Below are positions 40,171 through 48,019 of a stretch of DNA of 57,149 bases, one piece after another (the stretch's first letter is position 1; each line of letters opens with the position of its first letter). Made by a program: the position numbers and the translations under genes. Source of the stretch: Thermodesulfovibrionia bacterium (lineage in GTDB: Bacteria; Nitrospirota; Thermodesulfovibrionia; UBA6902; BMS3Bbin08); the NCBI GenBank assembly GCA_030694425.1, contig JAUXYI010000063.1:1-57149 (forward strand), written 5' to 3'. The notes beneath the pieces were generated by a model that was given only the letters and a program-made list of their open reading frames with translations, was not told where the DNA came from and ran no database searches.

Positions 40171-41714
40171 TATGCCTCCTGAGTTACTTTCAAGACCTCG
40201 CCCAAGGTCGTTATGCCAGCCTTTATCTTCTCAACCCCATCCTCCATTAGTGTCTTCATGCCGAGCCTTCTCGCTGCTTCCCTTATCTCATTTGAGTCAG
40301 CATTTTTTAAGATAAGCCTTCGTATTTCATTAGACACAACAAGGAGTTCAAATATCCCTATCCTTGCATAATAACCTGTAGAGGCACATTTTTCACATCC
40401 CTTACCTCTGTAAAGAGGGACATCACTACTGATGCCCAGAATTTTGAGTTCTTCCCTGTCAGCAATTGATAGGTCAACTTCTTTACAGGCAGGACATATA
40501 ACCCTTACCAGCCTCTGGGCAAGTATACCCCTTATAGTAGAAGAAAGGAGGAAATTTTCAATCCCCATATCAAGGAGTCTCGTTATTGCACTGGAGGCAT
40601 CATTGGTATGTAATGTTGAGAAAACAAGATGCCCTGTAAGGGCTGATTGTATGGCTATCTCTGCTGTCTCCAGATCCCTGACCTCACCTATCAGGATAAT
40701 ATCAGGGTCCTGCCGGACTATATGCCTCAGCGTATTTGCAAAGTTCAAGCCTATCTGAGGTTTTACCTGTATCTGATTTACTCCCTTAAGGTGATATTCT
40801 ATAGGGTCTTCAACAGTGATTATCTTTTTTTCAGGTGAATTTATTTTATCAAGGACGCCATAAAGGGTTGTTGTCTTTCCGCTTCCTGTAGGTCCTGTAA
40901 CTAATATAATACCATTTGGTTTTTTGATGAGCTGATTGAAGACAGAGAGCATTTCTGTAGAAAACCCGAGTTTCTCAAGGTCTATAACTATACCTTCTTT
41001 ATGGAGTATCCTCATAACCACGCTTTCACCATAAAGCACGGGTATTGTTGAGACCCTCATGTCAATTTCTTTTTCGCTGACTATAAGCTTAATACGTCCA
41101 TCCTGCGGCAATCTTCTTTCGGCAATATTGAGTCTTGCCATTATCTTTATCCTCGATACAATAGCTGCCTGAAGTCTATTCGGCATTGATTCTATATCAT
41201 ATAAAACACCGTCTATTCGGCATCTGACCTTTAATTCATCCTCAAAGGGCTCTATGTGAATATCACTTGCCCTGCTTTCAACTGCCCTTGTTATAAGTAT
41301 GTTAACGAGCTTTATTATTGGAGCCTCTGATGCCAGATCCTTAAGATGACCTATATCTTCTTCATTTTCCCTTAAAAATTCAAATCCCTTATCGCCTATA
41401 TCCTCAATTATCTTGTTTATGCCTTGTGCTTCCTGGGCATAGAACCTGGATATATAGTCCTCTATCACTTTGCTCTGAGCGGTATATACCACAACATTTG
41501 CCGATGCTGCCACACCGAGAGCATCTATAGTTTCCCTGTCTTCTGGATTTGCCATTACCACCTTCAATACATTGCTTTTGAACTCAAGGGGGACAACCTT
41601 ATTCTCGCGAATAAATCGGGATGATATCTCATTTAACAGAAGAGGAACCTTTGGCAGGTCTTCTGTCTTTAGATGAGGAACTTCTTTTGTGGGAGTCTCA
41701 TTAACAGGTTTCAA
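40170..41714 (-). CDS. gspE: GspE secretion ATPase
   Basis: A 514-residue protein: N1E domain, then the ATPase with Walker A GPTGSGKTT, Asp box (TVEDPIEY), Walker B (ILIGEVRD) and His box (FSTLHTND). A zinc-binding tetracysteine motif (CPAC...CEKC) is present. It powers pseudopilus assembly. The start is TTG 41714 with AAAGGACA upstream. First gene of the E-F-H-I-J-cytochrome-D block. Confidence 0.95.
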   Translation of the reverse strand: MKPVNETPTKEVPHLKTEDLPKVPLLLNEISSRFIRENKVVPLEFKSNVLKVVMANPEDRETIDALGVAASANVVVYTAQSKVIEDYISRFYAQEAQGINKIIEDIGDKGFEFLRENEEDIGHLKDLASEAPIIKLVNILITRAVESRASDIHIEPFEDELKVRCRIDGVLYDIESMPNRLQAAIVSRIKIMARLNIAERRLPQDGRIKLIVSEKEIDMRVSTIPVLYGESVVMRILHKEGIVIDLEKLGFSTEMLSVFNQLIKKPNGIILVTGPTGSGKTTTLYGVLDKINSPEKKIITVEDPIEYHLKGVNQIQVKPQIGLNFANTLRHIVRQDPDIILIGEVRDLETAEIAIQSALTGHLVFSTLHTNDASSAITRLLDMGIENFLLSSTIRGILAQRLVRVICPACKEVDLSIADREELKILGISSDVPLYRGKGCEKCASTGYYARIGIFELLVVSNEIRRLILKNADSNEIREAARRLGMKTLMEDGVEKIKAGITTLGEVLKVTQEA

Positions 41715-41788
41715 TATTTTTGTCCTTTAATTTATATATCATATCATAGGTAACTAAAACAAGAGATTGCTTCTGCTACGCCTCGCAC

Positions 41789-42358
41789 TCACCGCTTTAT
41801 CCCTTTCCTTAAAGAATCTATAGTCTCCATAAGAACTTTGCATTCCTTCTTAGCAATATCAGGCTTATCTTTTATATATTCCATCTTTTCAAGTATTCTC
41901 TCTATGACAGAGAATCCATTTTTTATAAAAACGAAATTATCCCTCAGGGCAGAAACCATCCTGCTGCAATCATTAGCTGTATCTTTAAAATCATCTCCTT
42001 TCCGTAAATAAATATTCGTTGAAAGGTCGCCATCTGCCACTTTTTCTATATCCGTTTTTAACCTGTGTATAGGGCATGAGGTCTTCTTAAAAATGTATCT
42101 GATAAAGATAAAAAGTGTTACAACGGTAAAAAATATTGATAATATCGTAGAGGACAAGAGATACGGCTTAATTATCTCACCTATAGTCTCCACGGGTAAA
42201 TGCATTTTCCACCGCAAAAACTCCAGTTTTTTATATGTTAGATAATTAAATAAAAGTAAATTAAAAAGTAGATATATAAAGCAGATAGAAATAATCCTTA
42301 ATGCTATTCGCCATTGATATCTTTTATCCGTAATATATTGTTTTCGTCTATATTTCAT
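41789..42358 (-). CDS. HAMP-domain membrane protein without output domain
   Basis: A 189-residue protein with two transmembrane helices (about 18-40 and 67-90), a HAMP region (CPIHRLKTDIEKVADGDLS) and a C-terminal coiled coil, but no kinase, cyclase or methyl-accepting domain. A second protein of the same layout is encoded at 43758. Both lie beside a multiheme cytochrome gene at 42843. A sensor adaptor or structural partner role is possible; function unknown. Confidence 0.8.
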   Translation of the reverse strand: MKYRRKQYITDKRYQWRIALRIISICFIYLLFNLLLFNYLTYKKLEFLRWKMHLPVETIGEIIKPYLLSSTILSIFFTVVTLFIFIRYIFKKTSCPIHRLKTDIEKVADGDLSTNIYLRKGDDFKDTANDCSRMVSALRDNFVFIKNGFSVIERILEKMEYIKDKPDIAKKECKVLMETIDSLRKGIKR

Positions 42359-42364
42359 AATTCC

Positions 42365-42424
42365 TCCTAATTATTACCCCATACCCTCTCCCCAGAGGGG
42401 AGAGGATTAAGGTGAGGGGGATTA
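42365..42424. repeat. GC-rich palindrome at the 3' end of the DUF559 gene
   Basis: ACCCCATACCCTCTCCCC and GGGGAGAGG...GGTGAGGGGG stems. It encodes the last residues of the DUF559 protein. Confidence 0.85.
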
Positions 42425-42774
42425 ATTTTCTTTTTTTCTATTGTTCTCTTAATTACTTCATAAATTCCCTCAATATTTGTCAATATTTCTCGGTTACTGA
42501 ACCTTAATATTTCTATCCCTATCCTATTCAATTCTTTTGTCCTGATTTCATCCTCCTCTCTACTGACATCTTCGTAATGTTGTCCACCGTCAGCTTCAAT
42601 ACCAATTCTATATTCAGGACAATAGAAATCTAAAATATACTTACCCATAGAAAATTGCCTTCTAAATTTTATTCCACATAATTGATGATTTCGTAATAAT
42701 CCCCAGAGTTTCTTCTCTGCGTCTGTCTGATTTTTTCGTAACTTTCTACAGTTATCAATATTGTTCCGTTTCAT
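42367..42774 (-). CDS. DUF559/Vsr-like endonuclease-fold protein
   Basis: A 135-residue protein: RKLRKNQTDAEKKLWGLLRN at the start, KFRRQFSMGKYILDFYCPEYRIGIEADGGQH (about 37-67, shown as family block in parts) with the D...E-x-D pattern of the restriction-endonuclease-like fold, and RFSNREIL near the end. The final residues (NPPHLNPLPSGERVWG) are a translated GC-rich palindrome. The same palindrome type stands just upstream of the start (42778-42824), so the gene is bracketed by it. It is unrelated to its cytochrome and HAMP neighbours. Confidence 0.85.
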   Translation of the reverse strand: MKRNNIDNCRKLRKNQTDAEKKLWGLLRNHQLCGIKFRRQFSMGKYILDFYCPEYRIGIEADGGQHYEDVSREEDEIRTKELNRIGIEILRFSNREILTNIEGIYEVIKRTIEKKKINPPHLNPLPSGERVWGNN

Positions 42775-42777
42775 ATT

Positions 42778-42824
42778 TTACCCCCTCACCCCAACCCTCT
42801 CCCCAAAGGGAGAGGGTATTTCTT
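42778..42824. repeat. GC-rich palindrome upstream of the DUF559 gene
   Basis: ACCCCCTCACCCCAACCCTC and CTCCCCAAAGGGAGAGGGT stems. Confidence 0.85.
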
Positions 42825-42842
42825 TTAATTTATGAAACCCTA

Positions 42843-43637
42843 TCACAGTTCATGACATGATGTGCAGAGTTTACTGCCTTTATTACTCATCACAAGAGAC
42901 CGCTGCTCTTTTGAATATACATCATGGCATGTTCCGCATCCTACCTTTCCATCAAAAAAATTAATTCTTTTGTCAATGAGGTAGATAGGCTTTAGCCTTA
43001 ACTCTATATTCTCTATCCCACTTCTTTCATAATTTACTCCTATTGGGTGGGTGTACATTTGGTTGTCATGAGTATATATGCCACTACCGATCTCAAAAGT
43101 TGCTGCCTTACCCACAACACCGCCATGACAACTAATACATTCCATGGATATTGGGTCAAGGGGTTCAGAAGGATTTGTTACCTTAAACCTGCTTCCCATG
43201 TGGGCAACATTAATTGTATCAGTATGGCTCTCTAAAGATAACCCTTGTTTATGACAGGAGATGCAGAATTCTCTTCCAGTGGAAGGCCTTCTCAAAAAAT
43301 ATGCCTTCTCTCCAAAGACATTTTGATACTCTCCGTGGATATTATGACATGTAGTACATGCAATCATCCCATTTTTCAACGGCAGATCAGGAGGGATAGT
43401 AGTAGTTGCTCCCGGATAGATATCTGCAGGATGTGAAGACTTCAGGGTTATCTGAGCATGGCAATTTTTACACATATTTGTCACTGGCGCTATAAGGCTT
43501 TTAGGGTCTTTCTCATAATCTATATGGCAACTCTGACATTCATTTGGAGAAAATTCATGTGGTTTTTTTAAAACAGCATATACAAATACAATAATTGCAC
43601 CAGTAAAGAGCAGAAAGACAAGGAGTTTTTTCTTCAT
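42843..43637 (-). CDS. Heptaheme c-type cytochrome, membrane anchored
   Basis: About 264 residues. The N-terminal helix (about 4-22) is an uncleaved anchor or signal. Seven CXXCH sites: CQSCH, CKNCH, CTTCH, CISCH, CISCH, CGTCH and CTSCH, with NIHGEYQNVFGEKAYFLRRP between hemes three and four, as in doubled-CXXCH proteins. ATG 43637 with GGGGGT upstream is preferred over TTG 43658. A periplasmic electron carrier. Confidence 0.85.
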   Translation of the reverse strand: MKKKLLVFLLFTGAIIVFVYAVLKKPHEFSPNECQSCHIDYEKDPKSLIAPVTNMCKNCHAQITLKSSHPADIYPGATTTIPPDLPLKNGMIACTTCHNIHGEYQNVFGEKAYFLRRPSTGREFCISCHKQGLSLESHTDTINVAHMGSRFKVTNPSEPLDPISMECISCHGGVVGKAATFEIGSGIYTHDNQMYTHPIGVNYERSGIENIELRLKPIYLIDKRINFFDGKVGCGTCHDVYSKEQRSLVMSNKGSKLCTSCHEL

Positions 43638-43659
43638 CTGAATAATACCCCCTATCAAA

Positions 43660-43728
43660 TCGTCATTCCTGCGAAGGCAGGAATCCAGCCCTTATTCTCT
43701 GGATTCCCGCTTGCGCGGGAATGACATT
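43660..43728. repeat. REP pair upstream of the heptaheme gene
   Basis: GTCATTCCTGCGAAGGCAGG and CCCGCTTGCGCGGGAATGAC arms. Confidence 0.85.
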
Positions 43729-43757
43729 TTTATAACGAATTGGTAAATTTAAACATT

Positions 43758-44324
43758 TCATAATTTAATTCCAGAAAGCATACTTTTTATTTCCTCGGTC
43801 TTCTTGAGTATTCTATTTCTTTTATCTTCTATTGCCTCAGCATCACCTTTCTCAATAAACTGATACATCTCATCTGTATCTTTAGAAATCTCCTCAAGAA
43901 GAGAACCCAGTCTGGAATATCTTTCTCTATATTTCAGTGCCAGGTTATTTAATGCATCAGCGAGGGGCTTTATCGCGTCCTTTTCCCTGAATTTGATTAA
44001 TATATCAAGATCACCCTCTGATATTTGCTGAGTAACCGCCCTTATCCTTACAAGGGGTCCAACAATCCTGTGGGTATATAAGATAATGGTAATTACTATA
44101 AAAATTATGGCGGCAATAACAGGGGGAATAAATATGAAAAGGGTATCCTTTATAACTATCGTCTTAAATTCTGTGATTGCATAAATCTTCTGTGTATATG
44201 TCTCACCGAGTTCTTTATTGGTATAAAAATAAAAAAAGGCCGCACTTATTGAAAAAGCTACTATTAATATAAGAACTATTACAGCAATAAACCTTATCTT
44301 GAAACGCCTGTCTATTACTTTCAT
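43758..44324 (-). CDS. HAMP-domain membrane protein without output domain
   Basis: A 188-residue protein: TM1 (about 12-34), a short periplasmic loop, TM2 (about 61-85), HAMP (RIVGPLVRIRAVTQQISEGDLD) and a coiled coil with a KTEEIKSML end. It is the same architecture as 41789. It precedes the heptaheme gene on the same strand. Confidence 0.8.
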   Translation of the reverse strand: MKVIDRRFKIRFIAVIVLILIVAFSISAAFFYFYTNKELGETYTQKIYAITEFKTIVIKDTLFIFIPPVIAAIIFIVITIILYTHRIVGPLVRIRAVTQQISEGDLDILIKFREKDAIKPLADALNNLALKYRERYSRLGSLLEEISKDTDEMYQFIEKGDAEAIEDKRNRILKKTEEIKSMLSGIKL

Positions 44325-44336
44325 GTATTCTCAATT

Positions 44337-44493
44337 AAAAAGCAGTTAGCCACAGATTAACACAGATTAACACAGATTTATTAATGAAATACAAGAAAAC
44401 CATATTTCACCTTTTTGGTTAAATATGAAATAAACGTAACTTTTTGTTTTATCGATCTTTATCTGTGCTTATCTGTGGCTAACTGCCGTTTTT
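44337..44493. mobile_element. MITE-like element, copy 2 (complete ends)
   Basis: 157 bases. The left end AAAAAGCAGTTAGCCACAGAT is inverted at the right as ATCTGTGGCTAACTGCCGTTTTT. The left part carries CACAGATTAACACAGATT repeats. About 100 bases are almost identical to 34165-34268. There is no ORF. The rest of the 44325-44625 gap holds nothing recognisable. Confidence 0.85.
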
Positions 44494-44625
44494 AGGTTTA
44501 TAAGTTATTAATTATACGATATTAAGAGAAGAGAGGTAAAGAAAACAAATTAAATCATCTGAAATGCAACTGAACCCAAGCATCCTCACGGTCTTTAGCC
44601 CATAGAAAACCTTTCTAACGGGGTT

Positions 44626-44983
44626 TTATAACTTAATCCTTGAAGATATAGCCATTAAGAAGAAATGAAGGGCGCCTATTAATACAAGCAATCCTCCTTC
44701 AAAATAAATAATGTATTGAATGTGTTTAGCCACATCATAGACCGCAGGCGGTGTGAGATTTACCCCGAAAAATACTGCTGGAATAAAAATTAGAAAGTAA
44801 ATAATGTTTGTTAATCCCATGAAGCCTATCTCCGCCTTCTCTGCCTTCTCTGTCTTCTCTTCATTTTTAAATGTGGTAATCAAGAAAAGGTCTCCTGTAG
44901 TGGTCTATAAGAAAAAAATTTCCTATGACTATAGCCAATCCTACAATAAATTGAATTACCTCAATTACGTAAAAAGTTGTCAT
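44626..44983 (-). pseudogene. Small three-helix membrane protein gene with a frameshift
   Basis: A paralogue of 45533 and 47628. The N-terminal part (MTTFYVIEVIQFIVGLAIVI ... HYRRPFLDY) starts at ATG 44983 with GGAGGG upstream and hits a stop near 44867. The remainder (TFKNEE ... LTPPAVYDVAKHIQYIIYFE ... LHFFLM) continues in another frame to 44626. One extra C near 44875 explains the shift. Next to it is a GAGAAGGCA-type minisatellite (EKTEKAEKAE). It may be a true pseudogene, a phase switch or an assembly error. Confidence 0.8.
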
Positions 44984-45021
44984 TTAACCCTCCCTTTCAT
45001 TCGCTAATTTTTAATAAACCC

Positions 45022-45165
45022 TCATGCCACCCCGACGTGTCGGGAGCACAAAGGAACATAAAAATGTCATTGCGAGTCCCGATACTTCGGGACGAAGCAA
45101 TCTAACAGCGAGATTCCTCGCTTCGCTCGGAATGACAGTGAGCGAAGGGCTGGGAATGACATTTT
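45022..45165. repeat. REP cluster
   Basis: CCCCGACGTGTCGGGAGCAC, GTCCCGATACTTCGGGAC and CGCTTCGCTCGGAATGACA arms in the 209-base gap 44984-45192. Confidence 0.85.
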
Positions 45166-45192
45166 TGGAGCAAATAATACAAAATTTATAAC

Positions 45193-45516
45193 TTACCTCT
45201 GCCACCACGAAGAGAACTCGGCTATTATTAGCCAAACAACTCCGCCAACCGTTGCTAATACTCCTAAAACTCCTGTAACAACATTCAATTGTTGACCTGA
45301 TACACTGGAGACTATCAAGAGAAAGCCCAAAACCATCAAGAAAATACCAATAAGCATTTTCCCCTTGTATTTCTTTGCGGTCTTTTTAATGGGTTGCGCC
45401 TTAACGGTTTGTGCCTGCTCAGCGCTGCCCTCAACAATGGGATGGGCACACTTTGGACAAGCTACAGCCTTGTCTGAAACTTCTGTTCCGCACTCAGGAC
45501 ATTTTATTAAAGCCAT
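45193..45516 (-). CDS. Zinc-ribbon protein with two transmembrane helices
   Basis: A 107-residue protein. The N-terminal zinc ribbon (CPECGTEVSDKAVACPKCAHP) is followed by a basic linker and two hydrophobic helices (MLIGIFLMVLGFLLIVSS and VTGVLGVLATVGGVVWLII). Proteins of this layout are common and poorly characterised. It sits 16 bases after the 45533 gene, in the cytochrome operon. Confidence 0.85.
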   Translation of the reverse strand: MALIKCPECGTEVSDKAVACPKCAHPIVEGSAEQAQTVKAQPIKKTAKKYKGKMLIGIFLMVLGFLLIVSSVSGQQLNVVTGVLGVLATVGGVVWLIIAEFSSWWQR

Positions 45517-45532
45517 AATATTTCCTTTATAC

Positions 45533-45880
45533 TCACCTTAAAACTTTAACCTTTGTAGATACTGTCATAAAGATAAAATGCAGGACGCCTATCAGTAAAA
45601 CCAGCCCTGCCTCAAAATAGATTGTGTATTGAATATGTTTAGCAACATTATAGTCATCAGGAGGGGCAATATTTATCCCGAAGAATAATATCGGCACAAA
45701 AATCAGAAAGTAAAGAATGTCCGTCATTGCTACAAATGACTTCTCTGATCTAACATCATCTCCAAATGTGTTATCAAGCAGGGGCTTTCTGTAGTGGTTT
45801 ATTAGCAAATAAGCCAACACGACAAGGAACAATCCCGCAAAAAATTGGATTACCTCAATCACATAAAAAGTGGTATTCAT
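45533..45880 (-). CDS. Small three-helix membrane protein, family shared with 44626 and 47628
   Basis: A 115-residue protein with three hydrophobic segments (about 5-26, 52-72, 88-108). Conserved blocks in the three copies: HYRKPLLD, YFLIFxPxLxxGIN, xPPDxYxVAxHIQ, IYFEAGLxxLxGxLHF. Two histidines (in HIQ and LHF) are kept in all copies and could bind heme b or quinone; this is inference. I do not recognise the family. It lies 70 bases after the 12-heme cytochrome gene. Confidence 0.8.
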   Translation of the reverse strand: MNTTFYVIEVIQFFAGLFLVVLAYLLINHYRKPLLDNTFGDDVRSEKSFVAMTDILYFLIFVPILFFGINIAPPDDYNVAKHIQYTIYFEAGLVLLIGVLHFIFMTVSTKVKVLR

Positions 45881-45950
45881 ATATTCTTTCCTCCTTTTTT
45901 CACAATTTTAATAGATAATACTAAATTTTGCAATTTATCATTTACAAGTT

Positions 45951-47321
45951 TTACTTTTTATCTTTAAGCTCTTCAATTACACCCTCAAAGTTCTCTACTG
46001 CTGTTTCTATTAATAATGTAGAGTATTTTTTATTATGCACTCCACCTCCTGCATCCACGATTCTGAGGTTTTCCTGCCCATCCTTTAACATTGCTATCGC
46101 CTTCTTAATGTTCTTCTCAGGCAACTTTCCTTTTGCATTCTCAATTACTGCTATTGTCTCCTTTTCAATCCTCTTTGCCTCCTTTAACTCCTCTAAGACC
46201 GCTGTTCCCCATTGTTTTGATAGTAGCTCCTGCTCCTTAGTGTGACAAGCAACACAGGTCTTAGAAACAGCCTTTTTTATCTTTATGCCCTTTTCATTAT
46301 AACCTTCCTCCGTATGGCACGCAAGACAACTGATCTTTACATCATAATGCTTGATGGGATATGGTTTGTCTATACCCTTGCCTCCTATGCCTGCTATAAG
46401 AAGCTTCTGTTGAAGATGCGGCTCTGAATGGCAGGTTGCACAACTACTTATCGCCACATCCAGATATGCAAGTTCCTTAGCCTCTTTATGGTCTATATAG
46501 TCATGACAGTTAAAACATTTGGCATTCTGTTCTCCCACATGTGCTTTATGGAGAATCTCTTTTTTGTTCTCTTTTTTTAATACCTCCAATGTCTCCCCTT
46601 TTTCATGACAATTCAGACATTCCTTTTCTTTTATCTCTCCTGTTCCTTGAATGAGTTGATAATGACAGCTCCAGCACGGCACCTTGTCTTTTTCAAGTGT
46701 TTGATGGCTGATAAGCTTTCCTCCTGTCCCTCCCTCTTTCACAAAGGTCTTTGTAGGGACTTCATGGCAGAGAGAGCATTTGCTCCTGCCCTCATTGAAC
46801 CCTGCGTTCTTGAAATGACAGAGATAGCATGCCTCTCTCGGGACCTCAAAATGTTTTTCTCTTGTCACATGGAGATGGCATGTATCGCAGTGAAGTTTCT
46901 GTCCCTCTATTGTTTTTTCTTCATGTGTTTTGTGGATGTAGAAAATCTTTTCTGTAAATTTAATCTTTTTGTCAAAAAATTTTTCTTTTGGATGGCACTG
47001 AGATGTTGTGCAGCTGCTATCAGGAACTCTTGCAGGAGTCCGCGCCTCTTTATCTGATGTAGTAAAATAGGTTGTAAGGTGCCTTAAACCCTTCAATTTT
47101 GCCTTAACAGTCAGCTTCTGTCCTGGGGCGTAATGGCAGTCAACACACGCAACATCCTTCTTACTGTGCTTATCTTCCTTCCAGGTATTGTAGTATCTAT
47201 TCATTATATGACACCTATTACAGAAACCCGGTTGAGCAGTGTACCATTCTGAGCCAACTATTCCCGCAACAGTAAGGGCTCCGATTACAAGCAAAATCAG
47301 TAAGATTGTCCTAACTCCCAT
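45951..47321 (-). CDS. NapC/NirT-type 12-heme c-type cytochrome (quinol dehydrogenase-like)
   Basis: A 456-residue protein. A single N-terminal anchor helix (about 4-22) is followed by a NapC/NirT-like start, FCNRCHIMNRYYNTW and CVDCHYAPG. Eleven CXXCH sites (CNRCH, CVDCH, CDTCH, CYLCH, CSLCH, CWSCH, CLNCH, CFNCH, CATCH, CLACH, CVACH) plus one CX4CH (CTTSQCH) make twelve probable hemes. The C-terminus is a helical domain with GGGVHNKKY, common in this group. It probably takes electrons from menaquinol to periplasmic carriers. A 13-bp hairpin lies 51 bases upstream. Confidence 0.87.
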   Translation of the reverse strand: MGVRTILLILLVIGALTVAGIVGSEWYTAQPGFCNRCHIMNRYYNTWKEDKHSKKDVACVDCHYAPGQKLTVKAKLKGLRHLTTYFTTSDKEARTPARVPDSSCTTSQCHPKEKFFDKKIKFTEKIFYIHKTHEEKTIEGQKLHCDTCHLHVTREKHFEVPREACYLCHFKNAGFNEGRSKCSLCHEVPTKTFVKEGGTGGKLISHQTLEKDKVPCWSCHYQLIQGTGEIKEKECLNCHEKGETLEVLKKENKKEILHKAHVGEQNAKCFNCHDYIDHKEAKELAYLDVAISSCATCHSEPHLQQKLLIAGIGGKGIDKPYPIKHYDVKISCLACHTEEGYNEKGIKIKKAVSKTCVACHTKEQELLSKQWGTAVLEELKEAKRIEKETIAVIENAKGKLPEKNIKKAIAMLKDGQENLRIVDAGGGVHNKKYSTLLIETAVENFEGVIEELKDKK

Positions 47322-47371
47322 TAGTTAGAATTCCTCCAGCATCAGTTTTACTAAAGAAAAATATGACGTAA

Positions 47372-47407
47372 ACTCTGTTAGAAAGGTGGAGTTTTTTCTA
47401 ACAGAGT
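47372..47407. promoter_or_regulatory. 13-bp inverted repeat upstream of the 12-heme cytochrome
   Basis: ACTCTGTTAGAAA and TTTCTAACAGAGT are perfect inverted copies separated by 10 bases. No T run follows on either strand, so an operator or a 5' UTR structure is more likely than a terminator. The rest of the 306-base gap 47322-47627 shows nothing recognisable. Confidence 0.5.
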
Positions 47408-47627
47408 AAATCTTACAAATAGAAAACACTCTTTGTCAACTTTTAGGATTTTTCGTGTTACGGAAATATCATTTATGTACTACTTGTAAAAATCATAATT
47501 GCACTTGTTAAACTGACCACTTGTCTCTTTGATGGAAAAGTGATACATTAAAGAGGAAGAACCTTACCTAACAATATGTGCACACTTGCTTTCCCAAATG
47601 TGCAGAAATGATTTTTACGTAACACTT

Positions 47628-47975
47628 TTAGGTCTTTTCAAATTTCATTTTCGTAGAAAAAATTGTCATTATACCCATATGAAGAATGCCTACCAAGAAA
47701 AGCAGGCCAGCTTCAAAATAGATTATGCGCTGAATATGGTTAGCAACACTATAGTTATCAGGTGGTGTGGTATTTATCCCTACAAGTAACACGGGTATGA
47801 AAATCAGGAAATAACCCATACTCGTCAACGCTGCGAATGATTTCCTTATGTTAGTTTCATCCTTAAATGCATAATCAAGCAAAGGCTTCCTATGATATAG
47901 TATAAATACATAGGATGCTATAACAATAAATAAACCTATAAGAAATTGGATTATCTCAAGATGGTAAAAACTCAT
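47628..47975 (-). CDS. Small three-helix membrane protein, family shared with 45533
   Basis: A 115-residue protein with three hydrophobic segments and the family blocks HRKPLLDYAF, YFLIFIPVLLVGIN, TPPDNYSVANHIQ and IYFEAGLLFLVGILH. It lies 44 bases after the octaheme gene and before the 12-heme gene, so these proteins track the multiheme cytochromes in this operon. Function unknown. Confidence 0.8.
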   Translation of the reverse strand: MSFYHLEIIQFLIGLFIVIASYVFILYHRKPLLDYAFKDETNIRKSFAALTSMGYFLIFIPVLLVGINTTPPDNYSVANHIQRIIYFEAGLLFLVGILHMGIMTIFSTKMKFEKT

Positions 47976-48019
47976 TTTTCCTCCCTTTTTTATGTAACCC
48001 TTGCGTAATTTTGCTTAAA

